A stretch of DNA of 64,000 bases from NCBI GenBank assembly GCA_946902985.2, contig OX336389.2:1012119441-1012183440 (forward strand). Reading direction: 5' to 3'. The notes below the pieces were generated by a model. It made no database searches. It had not been told where the DNA came from and saw only the letters and a list, made by a program, of their open reading frames with translations. The stretch comes from Meconema thalassinum (lineage: Eukaryota; Arthropoda; Insecta; Orthoptera; Tettigoniidae). Both the position numbers and the translations under genes were made by a program. Position 1 is the first letter of the stretch, and each line of letters begins with the position of its first letter. Below, piece by piece: positions 11,136-23,038 of this stretch.

Positions 11136-11575
11136 TCGTTCTGGTTTCCACTTCATTGTCATTTTCGCTATCACCCAGATCATTAGGGGCCGATAACCTA
11201 GATGTTAGGCCCCTTAAAACAACAATTGTCTTCATCATCATTTTACTGCGCTCGGATGGTTGAATCGCGAGAAACGTCCATTAAAATATTTATATTTCGC
11301 GTCGCCGGCATATTGGATTTGTGATCACCAGGTTATTGAAATTCCCTTAGGTGAACTTGCTGTATGTTCATAGCCTCTATCAACATACAACATTTCAGTT
11401 TGATTGCTGTCATAGATTAATAGATATTGAGAACCGTCTAAATATTTCGGATGGTCGCCATGTTGGATTTTAATGTATGTAGGCCATAGAGTTATGTACT
11501 ATTAGATGACGATTATTGCGAAGGTTCATTATTCAAACGTTTACTTCGATCGCATGATTAACACACCCAAAAAAA

Positions 11576-12165
11576 TCGCACAGCCGCCATCTTGAGGTTA
11601 TGTAAACAATTGAACTAAATTAGGTGCAAGTGCATTACAATGTGTATAAACATTTACTGTACCTTACTTCACTGCCCTCAGATGGTTAAATCGCGAGAAA
11701 AGTTTATTAAATGTTTCAACTTTGTTTGGCCGCCATGTTCGTTTTGTATTTTACAGATTTTTAGAAGTCTCATAGCTGAACTTCTAGTAGTGCCCTTTAT
11801 CACCGTACCAAATTTCAGGGTGATATCACTAATAGTTTCTGAGATATAGAATGCCGGTGAAATATTTCGTACAGCCGCCATCTGGAGGTTATGTAAACAA
11901 TAGAACTAAATTAGATGCCAGTGCATTGCAATGTGTATAAACATTTGCTCTACCAGGTTTCTTTGCGTTTGGATGTTTAAATCGCGAGAACAGTCTATTA
12001 AAAGTTTCAACTTCGCTTGGCCGCCATGTTCGTTTTGTAGTTGACAAGTTTTTGAAAGTCTCATAGGCGAACTTCTAGTAGTGCCTTTTATCACCATACA
12101 AAATTTCAGGGTGAGATATCAGTAATAGTTTCGTAGATATATGATGCCGGTGAAATATTTCGCAC
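11576..12165 (+). repeat. two tandem units of about 292 bp
   Basis: ACAGCCGCCAT recurs at about 11580, 11872 and 12163. Each interval carries GTTATGTAAACAAT, AAATCGCGAGAA, GGCCGCCATGTTCG and GGTGAAATATTTCG in the same order. The units are part of repeat R. Confidence 0.8.
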
Positions 12166-12340
12166 AGCCGCCATGTGTGATTGGTGAGACGTAATAAAAT
12201 TTGAAGGGCATGGTCGTGGTCGGCCAAATGGTGCTATGACCTCACCGAGTTTCATTTAAATCGCACCAGCCGTTTAGAAGGTATTAGGAGGGACGCACAC
12301 ATACACACACGCACTGACTAAATGTGACCTCATAAGCATA

Positions 12341-12686
12341 TTTTTTCATAAATGAAAATAGGCTAAAAATGACATAAGAACTGGCGTTATCTAGCGAACT
12401 ACTGTATACTTAAAAGTAACGAAGTGGTTAGTAGGCTAAGTAAACACTAGAGATATATAAATAAGTCGTAGGCTATAACGCACATCGGTTTGTGGTTGAT
12501 AGAAACAAATGATATAGTGAAATATACAGTTATTAAGGGAATATCGTTAAATTACCTTTGATAAATATAATCGAAAAATGCATTTTAATTCATAGAAAAA
12601 GAACAAACAAGAACACTATACCGCTTGTTCATAAAATGATAACTCGATCTCAGTATGATAGGGTGATACTACTCGTAGTTAGTTGT
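12341..12686. other. AT-rich unassigned sequence
   Basis: Nothing was recognised between repeat R and the next SINE C copy. Confidence 0.4.
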
Positions 12687-13065
12687 TGATTCATTTAGGG
12701 GCTTTGCGATATCATGATCATGAAGCCCCGTGTACTTAGGTGTATGTTGAATCTGTGTGATAAACTGTCCTAATGTGATGGCTGTGCTGATGTGATTATT
12801 TGTAATTCGTATTGGATTTGGGTAGGAGGCGGAAGTGGCATTAATTTAGGTACCTTTCCAGCATTCACGTGGAGTAGGAGTGGGAAAGCACGGACATCCA
12901 CTTCTAGGATGGCTGAGGGAGGAACTACCTCTTCTCAGTTCTGCCTCACGAGGTTGCTTGAGCCGCGTTCCAGCCCTCAGACCAGAATTACATTTATTGT
13001 CAGAGCCGAGTATCGAACCCATGGTAACTGCCAATACTGCCAGCCACTACAGCACGAGTTGGACA
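12687..13065 (-). mobile_element. SINE family C, reverse orientation
   Basis: The left end TTGTTGATTCATTTAGGGGC is the reversed tail. The interior GGAGGCGGAAGTGGCATTAA and the reversed B box near 13005-13022 match the other minus-strand copies. Boundaries are approximate because no duplication was identified. Confidence 0.65.
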
Positions 13066-13378
13066 GTTACTACTTTATTTAACATACACCTATATTTATG
13101 GGAATTTTTATTATGGTGGTACTTAAAACACATTATTCTTATTTTAACTGAATAGAGGCAGGGGTTGACATACTAAAGTATAAATTTAACTGTGTGTACG
13201 AGTTGAGTCAAATTTACAGTCCAGTCAACCTACGAGGTTGGCAATGCTAGGCTTTCATGTGGGACGTTCAGTTCAGTTTACCAGAATGAGTGCGGCTCGC
13301 GCTGATGACCAAACATTTATTAACACATAATACCAACTTGAAGTTCAATTATTCCTTGTAGGTTACGATTCACCATCA

Positions 13379-13740
13379 TTATTTGTCGTTAGTCCAAACA
13401 TTTTGGGATGGAGGGCTCCGGACATCACCTTGGTTACGTAACTGTTTCAAGCATATTATGTTTAACACTGTTGTAATCGCAAATACTACGTTCTCATCCT
13501 CGCTGATCTTATAAGTTTGAGGCAGGATTTCTGGGAAAAAAGATCCGTTTATATTTAACAAAGTTTCGAAGTGTTGTTGCCATGTTTCTAGTGTTCTCTG
13601 GGCATCCAAACAGTTTGCCAGAATTATTCAACTGCTCATTTCTCTTTTCCATCATTTTCTAAGATCATCTCTTTTCTGCCGCCTGTCTCAACATTTACAA
13701 TTTATCTTCGAATTTCTCCCATGATTTTCGTTTGGACTCT
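13379..13740 (-). pseudogene. possible LINE fragment upstream of the reverse transcriptase
   Basis: The minus strand reads TLETWQQHFETLLN, which resembles the W-x-x-H-F-E-x-L-L-N segment that precedes the reverse transcriptase in RTE/CR1-like LINEs. The sequence upstream on the minus strand resembles the basic linker. No catalytic motif is present and the frame decays. The family assignment rests on this one motif. Confidence 0.4.
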
Positions 13741-14289
13741 TATTGTTATTTATTTTTTGGTTAGGTCCCACTTCACTGCATGAACACTCTGGCAGACAGA
13801 GTGCTTATTAGGAGAAATTTGTGGTAAGTAACAGTTCGTTTCAAATACTACCATACCAGCGAATTGTTTCAGGTGGCGGAAATCGGAACTAACGCGCTCC
13901 GCCCAGTCACACGCCTGCAATAGACTTGCAGTCGTCGCCAGCGAAACCTCATCGCATGTTGTGTGTGTGCATAGCTCGTGTTGGGTCGTGCGCTGTGCGG
14001 TGTGTTCTCAGTGTATGACTGTACATACATTCCCCCTCTTGCTCCGCTGCCGCCGCGGCAGCCATAACGTGGTGAGCTGACGTAATGTATTGTTGTACCC
14101 CTAGGGTACGCTACCCCCATCCCCTAAATAAAATCTCCAACAAATCAAAATTCCAAACATTTAATTTAAAAACCTACAGATCACAACTACAGAATTACAA
14201 GACTAATAATTAGCACCTACATGAGCCCAGGCAGCCTCGTGTCCCAGGCAACGACCCTAGAAAGGTTTACGACTTGGTAGGAATGTGAC

Positions 14290-14985
14290 GATTCCGCAAT
14301 CCTAGCACAAGAAACGTATAAGAACCCCGGAGGTCATACACCCGGGATCACTCAGTCTGTCTTAGTGCTACCGACGTGACGAACCTCTGCTGTTGGCTGA
14401 AAGGGTAAGTGTCTCAAGCGATCACTACACTCACCATCACACTACACTCACATCCCCCTGTGCTTGGACTGTAATTATTATTATTTGCTATCTTTTGAAC
14501 TGCTATTTGCCAGTGTACCTCAAAATCGAGGTACGCATTAAATTTAAAAGTACTAGAAGCCACTGGTCTTATTCTTTTATTTATTTAGCTAATAAGATCC
14601 TACCCTATTAGCTTCCCCTTTAAGTAGGACCTAGAATTAGCCTTACTGTTTATTGATTAATTGCTTCTTGTCGTTAGCCGAGCGCTATTGCTCAACGCTG
14701 ACACTAGCGGATTCCCCGTTAGCTCGCCTGCCCACGACTCGCAGCAGACCGCGTGACGCAGCTGTCGCGCACAGAGTAATAATTTAATTACCTTCCCAAA
14801 TACCCCCTCACTTAGAACTACCCCATCAAGCGGTACATTAGGGAGTTCTCCTTGTTGATCGCACTGTCGATCTCAATTCACTGCATACTCCCTACCTCTT
14901 ACAGCAGTTGCCAAGCTCGCCCCCTATTTAGTCTAATTTCATCCCTTAGGTTAATTATTTGTACAGGCCACCCTAACAGGAACCT
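14290..14985 (+). promoter_or_regulatory. possible LTR-like promoter and leader region
   Basis: ACGTATAAGAACC at about 14312 looks like a TATA box. It is followed about 30-40 bp later by GGGATCACTCAGTCTG, an arthropod initiator-like sequence. Further on, GCAATTGGTGGAGGCAAGGG near 14987 could be a leader junction. An Env-like fragment follows at 15358, so the whole may be a deleted LTR element. No second LTR was found, so this is tentative. Confidence 0.25.
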
Positions 14986-15357
14986 TGCAATTGGTGGAGG
15001 CAAGGGGTACCGCGACGTTGTATTAAAACAACGCCTAAGGGGGAGCAAACAACGCACCTCTACGGAAAAGATCCCTAAAACCTCATACTAGCCAAGCAAA
15101 CGCCACCCAAAACTGGGATTTTTTTTGAAATAAGGGTCCAGTAAGATTTTTATACCCACCCAGACCCGCCCTAACAGAGATGCGTTCAATGACGCCACCC
15201 TTATAAAATAATCAGCCACTTGAAACCCCAAATTTGCTACGCCCACACTATATCATTAATAAGGAACACATTATTTCGTTGTACACACAGTTACCTTTGT
15301 ACTAATAATATTTCACACAACGAACCATTACAATTTGAGAAGCTTTAGCATAACATA

Positions 15358-15740
15358 ATGTTTACTATCCATTCCAGCCCCCTTAGGCACACCAGGGGAA
15401 TACCCAAACTTCTCACGATTCTGTACATTATATTATTGATCACTAGCAGCGGCATGAGTATGCAGGCTGATGATCCCTCTCCAGAAGGACCCAGGGTTTA
15501 GATCACAACAGGGGTTCATTGGAAGCAACTCCACGGCCAAACTATATACCAGGGTAGCATCCCTATCACATACAATGTACCCATAGCTCAACAACACATC
15601 CCCCTCCCGCCCGTTGTGGAAGCGAATGACCTTAAATCCCAATTGCACCACATATGGGAGGCCATTGACCAATCCCTACACACCGACGAATATAACACCG
15701 AGGATGACGAACTCATTAATCTTTTAGATAATCCCTCCTC
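15358..15740 (+). pseudogene. Env-like N-terminal fragment (endogenous retroelement)
   Basis: The frame starts at an ATG at 15358. Within 40 residues it has a hydrophobic run (LLTILYIILLIT) typical of a signal peptide, followed by acidic extracellular-like sequence. An in-frame TAG lies at 15499-15501. The same frame then stays open to about 15756, with acidic and helical sequence resembling the start of insect errantivirus-type envelope proteins. The tail of the open frame overlaps an antisense LINE match at 15735 onward, so the fragment really ends near there. A TTCCAGCCCCCTTAG acceptor-like sequence sits just inside the start. The identification is by general character, not by a diagnostic motif. 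Confidence 0.3.
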
Positions 15741-16500
15741 CCCTATTCTCATCACATGACCCCACCATCTGAGTTGGCTCATACGAACAGCTTCATCGAG
15801 CGTGTTTAATTCTAACTTAGCCTTTATCTCTTCATTACGAGTACCTTCCTGTCATCGTGCCCACCTATTTGTCCCAGCAATCATTCGTGCTACCCTCACA
15901 TCAGTTACCTCTAGCTTATGTGTCAGATATCCTCAATCTACTCAGCTCTCGCTTCCATACAGCGAGGTCGGTGTAAATACTGAGCTATGTAGGGAGAGTT
16001 TCGTTGATACACTAACTTCCTTCTTGTAGAATATTGTAGATCACAACTGAGAGCTCACTGCATTTGCTTTTCTGCATCTCGACTCTAGGTCCACCTGCTG
16101 CAAATTAGTTCCTCCTACCTGTTCTTCTATTTTCTTGTGTTTTTTTTTTTCCTACCGACATCACCTTCATATTTGAAATTCTAATTTTCAAACACCGTTC
16201 CCTACATTTCTGATCATGTTCTAACATGTTGGTTTGTAAGCTTCAACGGACTACGTCAAAACAACCTGGTCAACAGCATAAGCTATGCTTACCTGGTTTC
16301 CACCTAATTGAATCCCACCTAGCCAGTTTTTGAACTTCAGCAAATGGTCCATATATAAAATAAACAGTAGTGGTGAAGATTACAGCCTTGCCTCGGTCCT
16401 ATAACAACTTAAAACCAAAAACTCATCCTACCATCATCTCTCACTGCAGCCTGATTATCAACGTAAATAATTTTGATTGCCTGTAGTAGCCTTCACTCGA
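15735..16500 (-). pseudogene. LINE reverse transcriptase C-terminal fragment
   Basis: The minus strand ends with SQLRWWGHVMRIGEE. This is the conserved R-W-x-G-H-V motif found downstream of the reverse transcriptase in many arthropod non-LTR elements. Upstream on the minus strand are LYGSES-like and VARMIAGTNRWAR pieces in the expected order, interrupted by stops. The catalytic FADD box is missing. It overlaps and defines the right edge of the Env-like fragment. Confidence 0.65.
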
Positions 16501-17050
16501 TTACCATAAACACTCAGGATGCACAGCATCTTTTCCCTTGGCACTTATTGCTAATGGTGATTTATAATAATATTCTTGCTATTTACGTTGTATCGGAGTT
16601 GAATTCATTGTCGCTACTCATGTTTGCAGGCACCTAAACTGGCACTTGTAATATACGTTGACAGCATAACCTGATTGTCTTTTGTCTAGTATGAGGTCAT
16701 GCATGGTTGTCAATCTTCACATTGAACACACAACATATAAGGCAACGCCTAACCGAATAACATTGATGCGCTTTCACTTCATTAAATTGCGTATTCTATA
16801 TGATACGTGATTGTGATTATGCCATATATGATTGACCTATTTTTATTATTGCAGCGACATGTGTTAAAAACATTTTTATGAATTTGTTTCTGTGTGGTCG
16901 GGAAAGTAAAATTCAATATTGACAGCGTAATTCCGGTCGAAAAATTGTTTTCAGATTTTAGTGTTTAAAGCTAGGTGACTCCTGCTGTACATTGTTTACT
17001 TCAGAGCTTTGTTCCATTGCCGGTACACCAGTTGTAAAATAGGACAGTGT
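16501..17050. other. AT-rich unassigned sequence
   Basis: I see no domain, SINE head or tandem repeat in this interval. Confidence 0.4.
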
Positions 17051-17064
17051 AAGTGTGAACAGGG

Positions 17065-17397
17065 AGGCCTCCGTGGCTTAGGCGGCAGCACGCCGGCCTC
17101 TCACCGCTGGATCCGTGGTTCAAATCCCGGTCACTCCATGTGAGATCTGTGCTGGACAAAACGGAGGCAGACAGGTTTTTCTCCGGGTACTCCGGTTTTC
17201 CCTGTCAAAAATTTCATTCCAGCAACACTCTCCACTATCATTTCATTTCATCTGTCATTCATTTAATCATTGCCCCAGAGGAGTGCGTCAGGCCTCGGCA
17301 GCCGGCACAGTTCATATCCTCGCCGCTAGATGGGGCCTTCATTCATTCCATTCCTGACCCGGTCGGAGACTGGAAGCAGGCTGTGGATTTTCTTTTC
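17065..17397 (+). mobile_element. SINE family A with target duplication
   Basis: The head GCCTCCGTGGCTTAGGCGGC (A box) and GTGGTTCAAATCCCGG (B box) is clearly tRNA-derived. A body of about 250 bp ends CTGTGGATTTTCTTTTC. The element is flanked by AAGTGTGAACAGGG at 17051-17064 and AAGTGTGAACAAGG at 17398-17411, a 14-bp duplication with one mismatch. Near-identical copies lie at 39457-39793 and 43933-44263, so the family was active fairly recently. Confidence 0.85.
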
Positions 17398-17639
17398 AAG
17401 TGTGAACAAGGGCTCGGAGTAATTTGCGCCTCTCTCAAATATCAGTTCAGCACACGTTTCCAGTAATGCAAAGAACATGTATAAGGCACTCTCTTTGTAA
17501 GCGTGTCCCCCTTGCGATCCTCTCATAGCCGAGCTGCACCGTTCTCTCGGTTATAGTGGCCTATAAACAGTAGCGAGGCAGCCCCAGATTAAACTCGGGG
17601 TAATGTTGATAACTTCATTACCTCATATTGTGTATGCCG

Positions 17640-17997
17640 TGGTCCCGTTAAACTGTAGAGATGCTCTTAGTTTACGGCCTCATAGCTTCTCTTGAAGGAT
17701 GCTTATGGCCGGGTTCAGTAACAGCCTCCTTGAGAATGCTTTCTTCGCAGATTTCTCCCCCATCAGGTTTTGCTATAGTTATATTAGTTTTATGTCTCGG
17801 GCCACGGATCTCAATCTATGTTTCCAAGATTGCAGGATTGCATCGAATCCTGCCGCAGTCAATTGGCCTTTGAGGGTGCTTAAATGTAAGAGAGTTCTGG
17901 CGTGTGTCAATTATTGCTCCCCTTTGGGGAAAATTCCTGCCACCCCGACGTATCTAAATGCTTCAGTTGTTAAATGGGACGTAAAACCAATAACATA
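17640..17997 (+). mobile_element. SINE family G copy
   Basis: The body has GCCTTTGAGGGTGCTTAAAT, CCTGCCACCCCGACGT and the tail TGGGACGTAAAACCAATAAC, followed by ATAATT. It resembles the copies at 8040 and 25215. The 6.75-kb inverted-repeat element begins directly after this tail. Confidence 0.55.
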
Positions 17998-18000
17998 ATT

Positions 18001-18030
18001 GGGCCATTTTCATATTTTGTCCGATTTCAT
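18001..18030 (+). repeat. left terminal inverted repeat of the 6.75-kb element
   Basis: It pairs with 24725-24755. The order GGGCC, ATTTTCATATT, TTGTCCGATT, CAT is shared by both ends. Confidence 0.75.
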
Positions 18031-18187
18031 CACCCAAAATTAACAAGGTTGTCAAAAATGAAATGTTGTCATATTTTCTTGGGAGGGGGCTCAACATTTT
18101 TGTAATATCCTTCTGCACATCACAACGTTGATGGCCAGACAAGAACATCAATTTTGATTGTTGCAATGTAGTAAAAATGTAATTAAA

Positions 18188-18523
18188 CTCATGAGTGACA
18201 CAATAGTAATTCCCCCCCCCCCCCTCACTTGAAAGCAATTGTTTCACTCGTTCTTGTTAATAATGAACTTGCAACATTAAACTTGAGTTTTCATGCTGTG
18301 CCGCCAAAAATATTTGATCCTACCATATATTGTTTCTCATGAGTGACAATAGAGTCTAGTATCATCGTCTTTACTTTTGTAACTTCTTTATAGAGTACAA
18401 CTAAAGTTATTTTTAATGTACGATGTCGCTCATGCTTCACCATTTCCAAATATACCACTGGCTATCATTTTTAAGATTTTAAGTTGTACAAAAAATGAAT
18501 TTTATAACAGTGTCACTCATGAG
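18188..18523. repeat. left cluster of subterminal 13-bp motifs
   Basis: Copies are at 18188-18200 and 18336-18348 (CTCATGAGTGACA, minus orientation) and 18511-18523 (TGTCACTCATGAG, plus). A partial copy, TGTCGCTCATG, is at about 18424. The core CTCATGAG is an 8-bp palindrome. Between the first two lies a run of 14 C at about 18213-18226. Confidence 0.8.
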
Positions 18524-18708
18524 GTTTTAGGTAGGAAGACAAAAATTTGTATTTTTTCAAAACTAGTTTTTATTTTTATTTTTATAGAATGTTATATAAG
18601 TTAACATACTTCATTTTATGATTGCAGTTTCAACAAACAATACATTATTATTCTTAACTTAGGTTGCACAATGCACAGTCTTTGAATGTTTGAACTTAAA
18701 TTTTGCTT

Positions 18709-18960
18709 TTACTTCAGGAGGTAATTTGACCTCACATGCCGATTCCACTTTTGCGTTACAAGTTGAACAGCTTTCCTACTGGGAACCAGAAGTTGGGTTT
18801 GATTGGTAGTCTTATATAATTCACGTGTCATTGTGAGATTTTTGCCTTTGAAATTGATTTTTAATTTCCAATAATGTCGTCTTATAGCTTGGTTTTCATG
18901 CTCAAGTACCTGTGTCTTTATTTTGAGTGCACCAATTTCCAACTTGGTTCTCTTTCTGTT
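18709..18960 (-). pseudogene. basic coiled-coil coding fragment in the 6.75-kb element
   Basis: The minus strand is open over about 84 residues. It starts with a basic RRNRKRTKLEIG segment, continues with a charged heptad-like helix (KIKTQVLEHENQAIRR), and ends in a Lys/Arg-rich tail with a stop at 18709. The composition suits a DNA-binding or coiled-coil part of a transposon protein. I cannot name the family. It has no recognised catalytic residues. Confidence 0.35.
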
Positions 18961-21890
18961 CCGACGTACTGCCCCCGTAAATTGAATTATTCAGGGACAA
19001 AATGAGAGTATTTTCCGTCCCCATGATAAAATTTAACTAGCAAATATAATTTCTGGAAGTGTGACACAAGAGGGTCGTGTTACAAGCTCGAGACTGTGGG
19101 AGAGCCCGATCACGTGATAGATTGCACAATGGACGCTTCTACAATTCTATTCTTAGCATAGCAACAGCGAGTTTGGAGAATAATATTATAAATATTGTTA
19201 TAAATTATGCTATTGGATCCCAGTCCAGAGCCAATGAGGAGAGGTCTTATTGAAGACGGGATCAACTTTAATTACACAATATGATGAAATTATTCATTTA
19301 GGCCCTTAGAAGAAGATTTTCTTATTTGGTAATGAAGAGAATATTAAGAGAAAATATGTCTGATACTTTAAAAACCGCAGATCGGTTAATCTACGCAGTA
19401 ATAAGCATTAGTAATATACGCGCTAAAATTATGGTGGGAGATTGATACGGCCGCCAAAAATTCGACTTGGAGAGGGAGATCCAAGGATCGAGGTTCTTAT
19501 TCCAGCAGACTTTGGAGAGTGAGGAAGTGATTTTACTGGGTTAACGGAGATCCCAAAGCTTAGTCCGAGTGCGACGACTGTCGACTTGTGGAGACGCGAG
19601 TATAGCTAGGTGGAGCGTTAGAGATCACCGCACTTCCATTCTACGTGAAGTTGCGAGGAACATTGTATTGATTATATCTCTTATATAATTGAGATTTGAA
19701 GTTAAATAAGCGAACACAAATCAAGAACAGGTCGCCTATTATATATTGTGAAAAGTCGAGCGCTTAAATATTCACCGTTTCGACAATATCAGCCTGTCTA
19801 GTTACATTTCCAAATGTGTTGGAAATAGAGCTGAATATCATTATAAATTGCAACGTGAAGTTGGCGAACGCAGTTCAAGTGAACAGTGGCGGAGGACTTT
19901 TAATATTGGCGCAACAAATAATCATTAACAGTATGACTATAATTATTCTTCAAACATTATCATTCAACTTAATTAATATTGTTGATATGATGAACTAAAC
20001 AGTCATGCGCCAGAGACATATTCGATAACAGGAGTTGAGATACAACGATGGAGCTTCGTTAGACAACGTATTCTTGAATACAGACGTAGTGTACGGTCCA
20101 TCTTGTGCATTTTCGTCAGTCTACGAACACTAATGTAACATTAAATAGCATTGGAAACATTTCATTCACCATTTATATGAATATTTCCATAATTATATTC
20201 CAATGATGAGGCCGATACATATTTACGACGGAGAATGAAGACTCTACAGAAGAGATTTGTCAAGATGCTAGGGAAAGGTAGCCCAGCAACCCAGAAGAAT
20301 TTGCCAGAAGGATGTCGTTCAAGCCCAGGCGAATGTTGGTGAATTCCAGAGAGAGGCGTTTCTTATCTCTGAGGTCGCAGATCCGAGGTTCGAATGCAGA
20401 TCCATCTCAGTGTCTTGTACTGAGGAAACATCTAAAGTATTGTGGCAATACTTACATTGATCTTCAAGTTTTCGTCTAAATAAGGTATTAGTGTATCTCA
20501 ATTGTTATATAGAGCTTGATTAGTGACATTCTGAGCAGCGATCTTATTCCATATGTTCGGCGATTTTATTACATATTTCTATATTTTCACATTTCATGTA
20601 TTTCAGTTCTTTTATGTAGTTTACACTTCAGATGTGTGTTGAGATTTTTATGCTGCAAGATTTTTTTAGAAGATGATTGCATTTCATCTATTTTTCAATT
20701 TTATTCTGAGGATCAGTTGTGGAACTGACATTAAAAATTTTGTTTAAGGAATCATATTGCCTCATAGGAGACTAGTCGTTTCGACTCTCGAATTTTAATA
20801 ATTTCATTTAAACCAAGTATTCTGACATTGTGTCATAGCTTCAAGTTAAATTCTTATTAAATTTAATTTGAGCACTTTAATGTAACAACATGTAACTTCA
20901 AGAAAAGAAGAAACATCGAATGATATTGTTATATCATTATTGTACATAAACTATCGACGATCTAAGAAATACTAGTCGTTTGATAAGACCGAAGTCTTAA
21001 TTCCTATGAACATTCTTTCTGTAGAGTGGAAAAACATTAAGTCATTGACAAACCTTTCTTATTATCTGTAAAGCTAAGAGCTTTGTTCATTTAATATGTT
21101 AGAGGAAATACATTTTGATAGAAGATTATTCAAATCTTTGGCTAGGAATTCAAATCTAGTTTATCCCGGTCAGGATTGAATTCTATCTGATACTATAAAT
21201 AACATGTGTGTTATTTTATCCTATTTGTGTAACATCAAGTCATTTTGTCGACATGATATTACAACGATAAACAATTTATAGCTTGACAAGTGAGATGAAA
21301 CAGGAGTATTATTTTTATTACATGTATTTGCGACAGACGAGTTAACAGTTAATTATCTTGTTGTGGAGTAAACTTTAGGAGGTTAATCACGACTGTCTAA
21401 TATCGTTCATTACAATTTAAAGTTTCGTTTGAAGAACTTACGTATGTATAATTGTAGTCCAGTAATCATGTGCAATGATACTGAGGGTCATGCCAGTATT
21501 TGAGAGAAGTTCCTACATAAGATATGTTAATAACAATTAATCCCTTTTGGTTATTGTTTAACATAGTAGATGATAATTGTTTATGCCATATATACTGTTA
21601 TATGAGGTTTTGTAGAGCTATGGAGTGCTCAGGCGAGGGAATTCCGCATTTTAAGGAAGTCAAAGTATTGTTGTTCTTTGATAAAGGGCATGTATCATGA
21701 TAAGAGCCGTTGTATACAAGTAGTCCAGTTCTTGTGAATTAACGATTTAGCTGTGTTAACAGGAGGGTTTCAGCGGAAATACAACTTGAGAAAGATTGTC
21801 TACTCACGTCTAAAATACAATTATTAAATTTTATTAAACCCGAAGTGATGTAATTACGTACAGTTAACTTTAATTAGCCGACTGTATTAT

Positions 21891-22077
21891 AAGGAAGCTT
21901 GTAGTTTAACGTGACCGTTAATCTTGAGATCATGAGCCACGGGACCTCCTTTTTACGTGGAATCCGAACCACAGGACATGGCATTTCACTTCGAAAATCT
22001 CACATGCATTGACCGGGAATCGAACCCGGACCGCCTTGGTGAGAGGCATACAGCTAGACCGCTGAGCCACCACGCCC
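21891..22077 (-). mobile_element. SINE family F with 13-bp target duplication
   Basis: A minus-strand copy has its tRNA-like head at the right (reversed GTGGCTCAGCGGTCTAGC and the B box GGGTTCGATTCCCGG). The body includes GGATTCCACGTAAAAAGGAG. It is flanked by perfect 13-bp repeats, CCGACTGTATTAT, at 21878-21890 and 22078-22090. Related copies are at 26255 and 48330. It lies inside the 6.75-kb element and so is younger than it. Confidence 0.85.
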
Positions 22078-23038
22078 CCGACTGTATTATCCCGATAATG
22101 TAATGAAACCTATATAAGACGAGGTGTATGCAGTATATTAAAACTACAGAACGTTAAAGGATGGTTATGTGAAAAACCAGTGTATATATTTAGTTAAGAA
22201 TTATATTGTAACCGAGAAGTTAGAATCTCGAAAGTGTCGCGTTAGCAACACTAGATAATGGGTATTATTATAAACATATTACATGTAAATAATTTTTGTG
22301 GAAATGATTTAATTAGTTAAATAATTTAGTAGGATTTATTGATCAATTGTTTTGGAACAGTGTGTTTATGATTGGATGTTTTTGGTGTGAATGATTATTC
22401 ATTGTTAAGAGCATATGTGGAACCGTATTGGTCTAGAACAATAGCCTAACGGAGTGCGAATGAAAGAGTATATAAAAAAAATTAGAATGATTGTTTAAGA
22501 AACAGTTATATGAACTTTCGTAAGATCTAAATGTTAATTTTTACGTGTTTTATAAATGCACACAAGCAGCCTCTCTGGGCTAGCAAGCATGAGTCACCGT
22601 CAGTAGTGGAGAGCGATGGCATAATATTTAAGCAGGTGTAGACCAACTGCCTTCTATTTATTGTATAAACCAGTTTTGAGTACGGCGTGGTGCCGGTGTT
22701 TCATTCATGAAAAAAAGCCACGGCACGTGCGTTCTACAACGCTGGTTTGTGAATGAAAACATGTGTATGGAATGCCATTAAGAGGCTTCACTAAACGTTT
22801 TTATTTTTACGCAGTGTGGGCTTAGATCAAGCCAAGTTTTATACTCATAATTTTTAATACAGCATTGTAATAGATGTAGAGTTGAAAGGAGGTGTGAATG
22901 TTTGCGTGTTTTTAAATTTAATGTTAATTGTTAAGTTCATTTGTTGTTATTTGTTTATAGTAGATTAGTTTACCTTTTTGTTAATAAATTTGTTCAGATT
23001 GTTTTCCATTGTTGTTGGAGTGTGATTCATTTTAAATA

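Larger units (their letters stand above)
9539..11240 (+). mobile_element. non-autonomous retroelement with internal minisatellite
   Basis: This insertion interrupts repeat R. It is flanked by a 13-bp direct repeat with one mismatch: TTTTAATGCGCTC at 9526-9538 and TTTTACTGCGCTC at 11241-11253. The 5' part (GGGACGTGGGTTGGCGACCA and pyrimidine-rich sequence after it) looks like a LINE 5' leader. The 3' end has a short hairpin at 11186-11213 (GGGGCC...GGCCCC), then CTTAAAACAACAA and TCATCATCA. No reverse transcriptase is encoded, so it must have been mobilised in trans. The same 3' hairpin occurs at 50510-50537 and a diverged form at 31600-31653. Confidence 0.75.
9165..12340 (+). repeat. medium repeat 'R', copy 1, split by a retroelement
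   Basis: Positions 9165-9538 and 11241-12340 match, in order, the copy at 37243-38760. Shared landmarks are AGTTCCGTGAA at the start, GCCTCTATCAACATACAAA, the GTCGCCATGTTGGAT segment, and an end with GTTTCATTNAAATCGC then CAGCCGTTTAG and an ACACACA run. That ending resembles the 3' ends of RTE-like LINEs or Helitron-type elements. No protein is recognised. The 1702 bp from 9539 to 11240 are absent from the second copy. Confidence 0.75.

Noticed and set aside
18188..18350. CTCATGAGTGACA motifs considered as part of a coding repeat, because they can be read as VTHE
   Set aside because: They occur on both strands and in different frames, so a DNA-level function or origin fits better.
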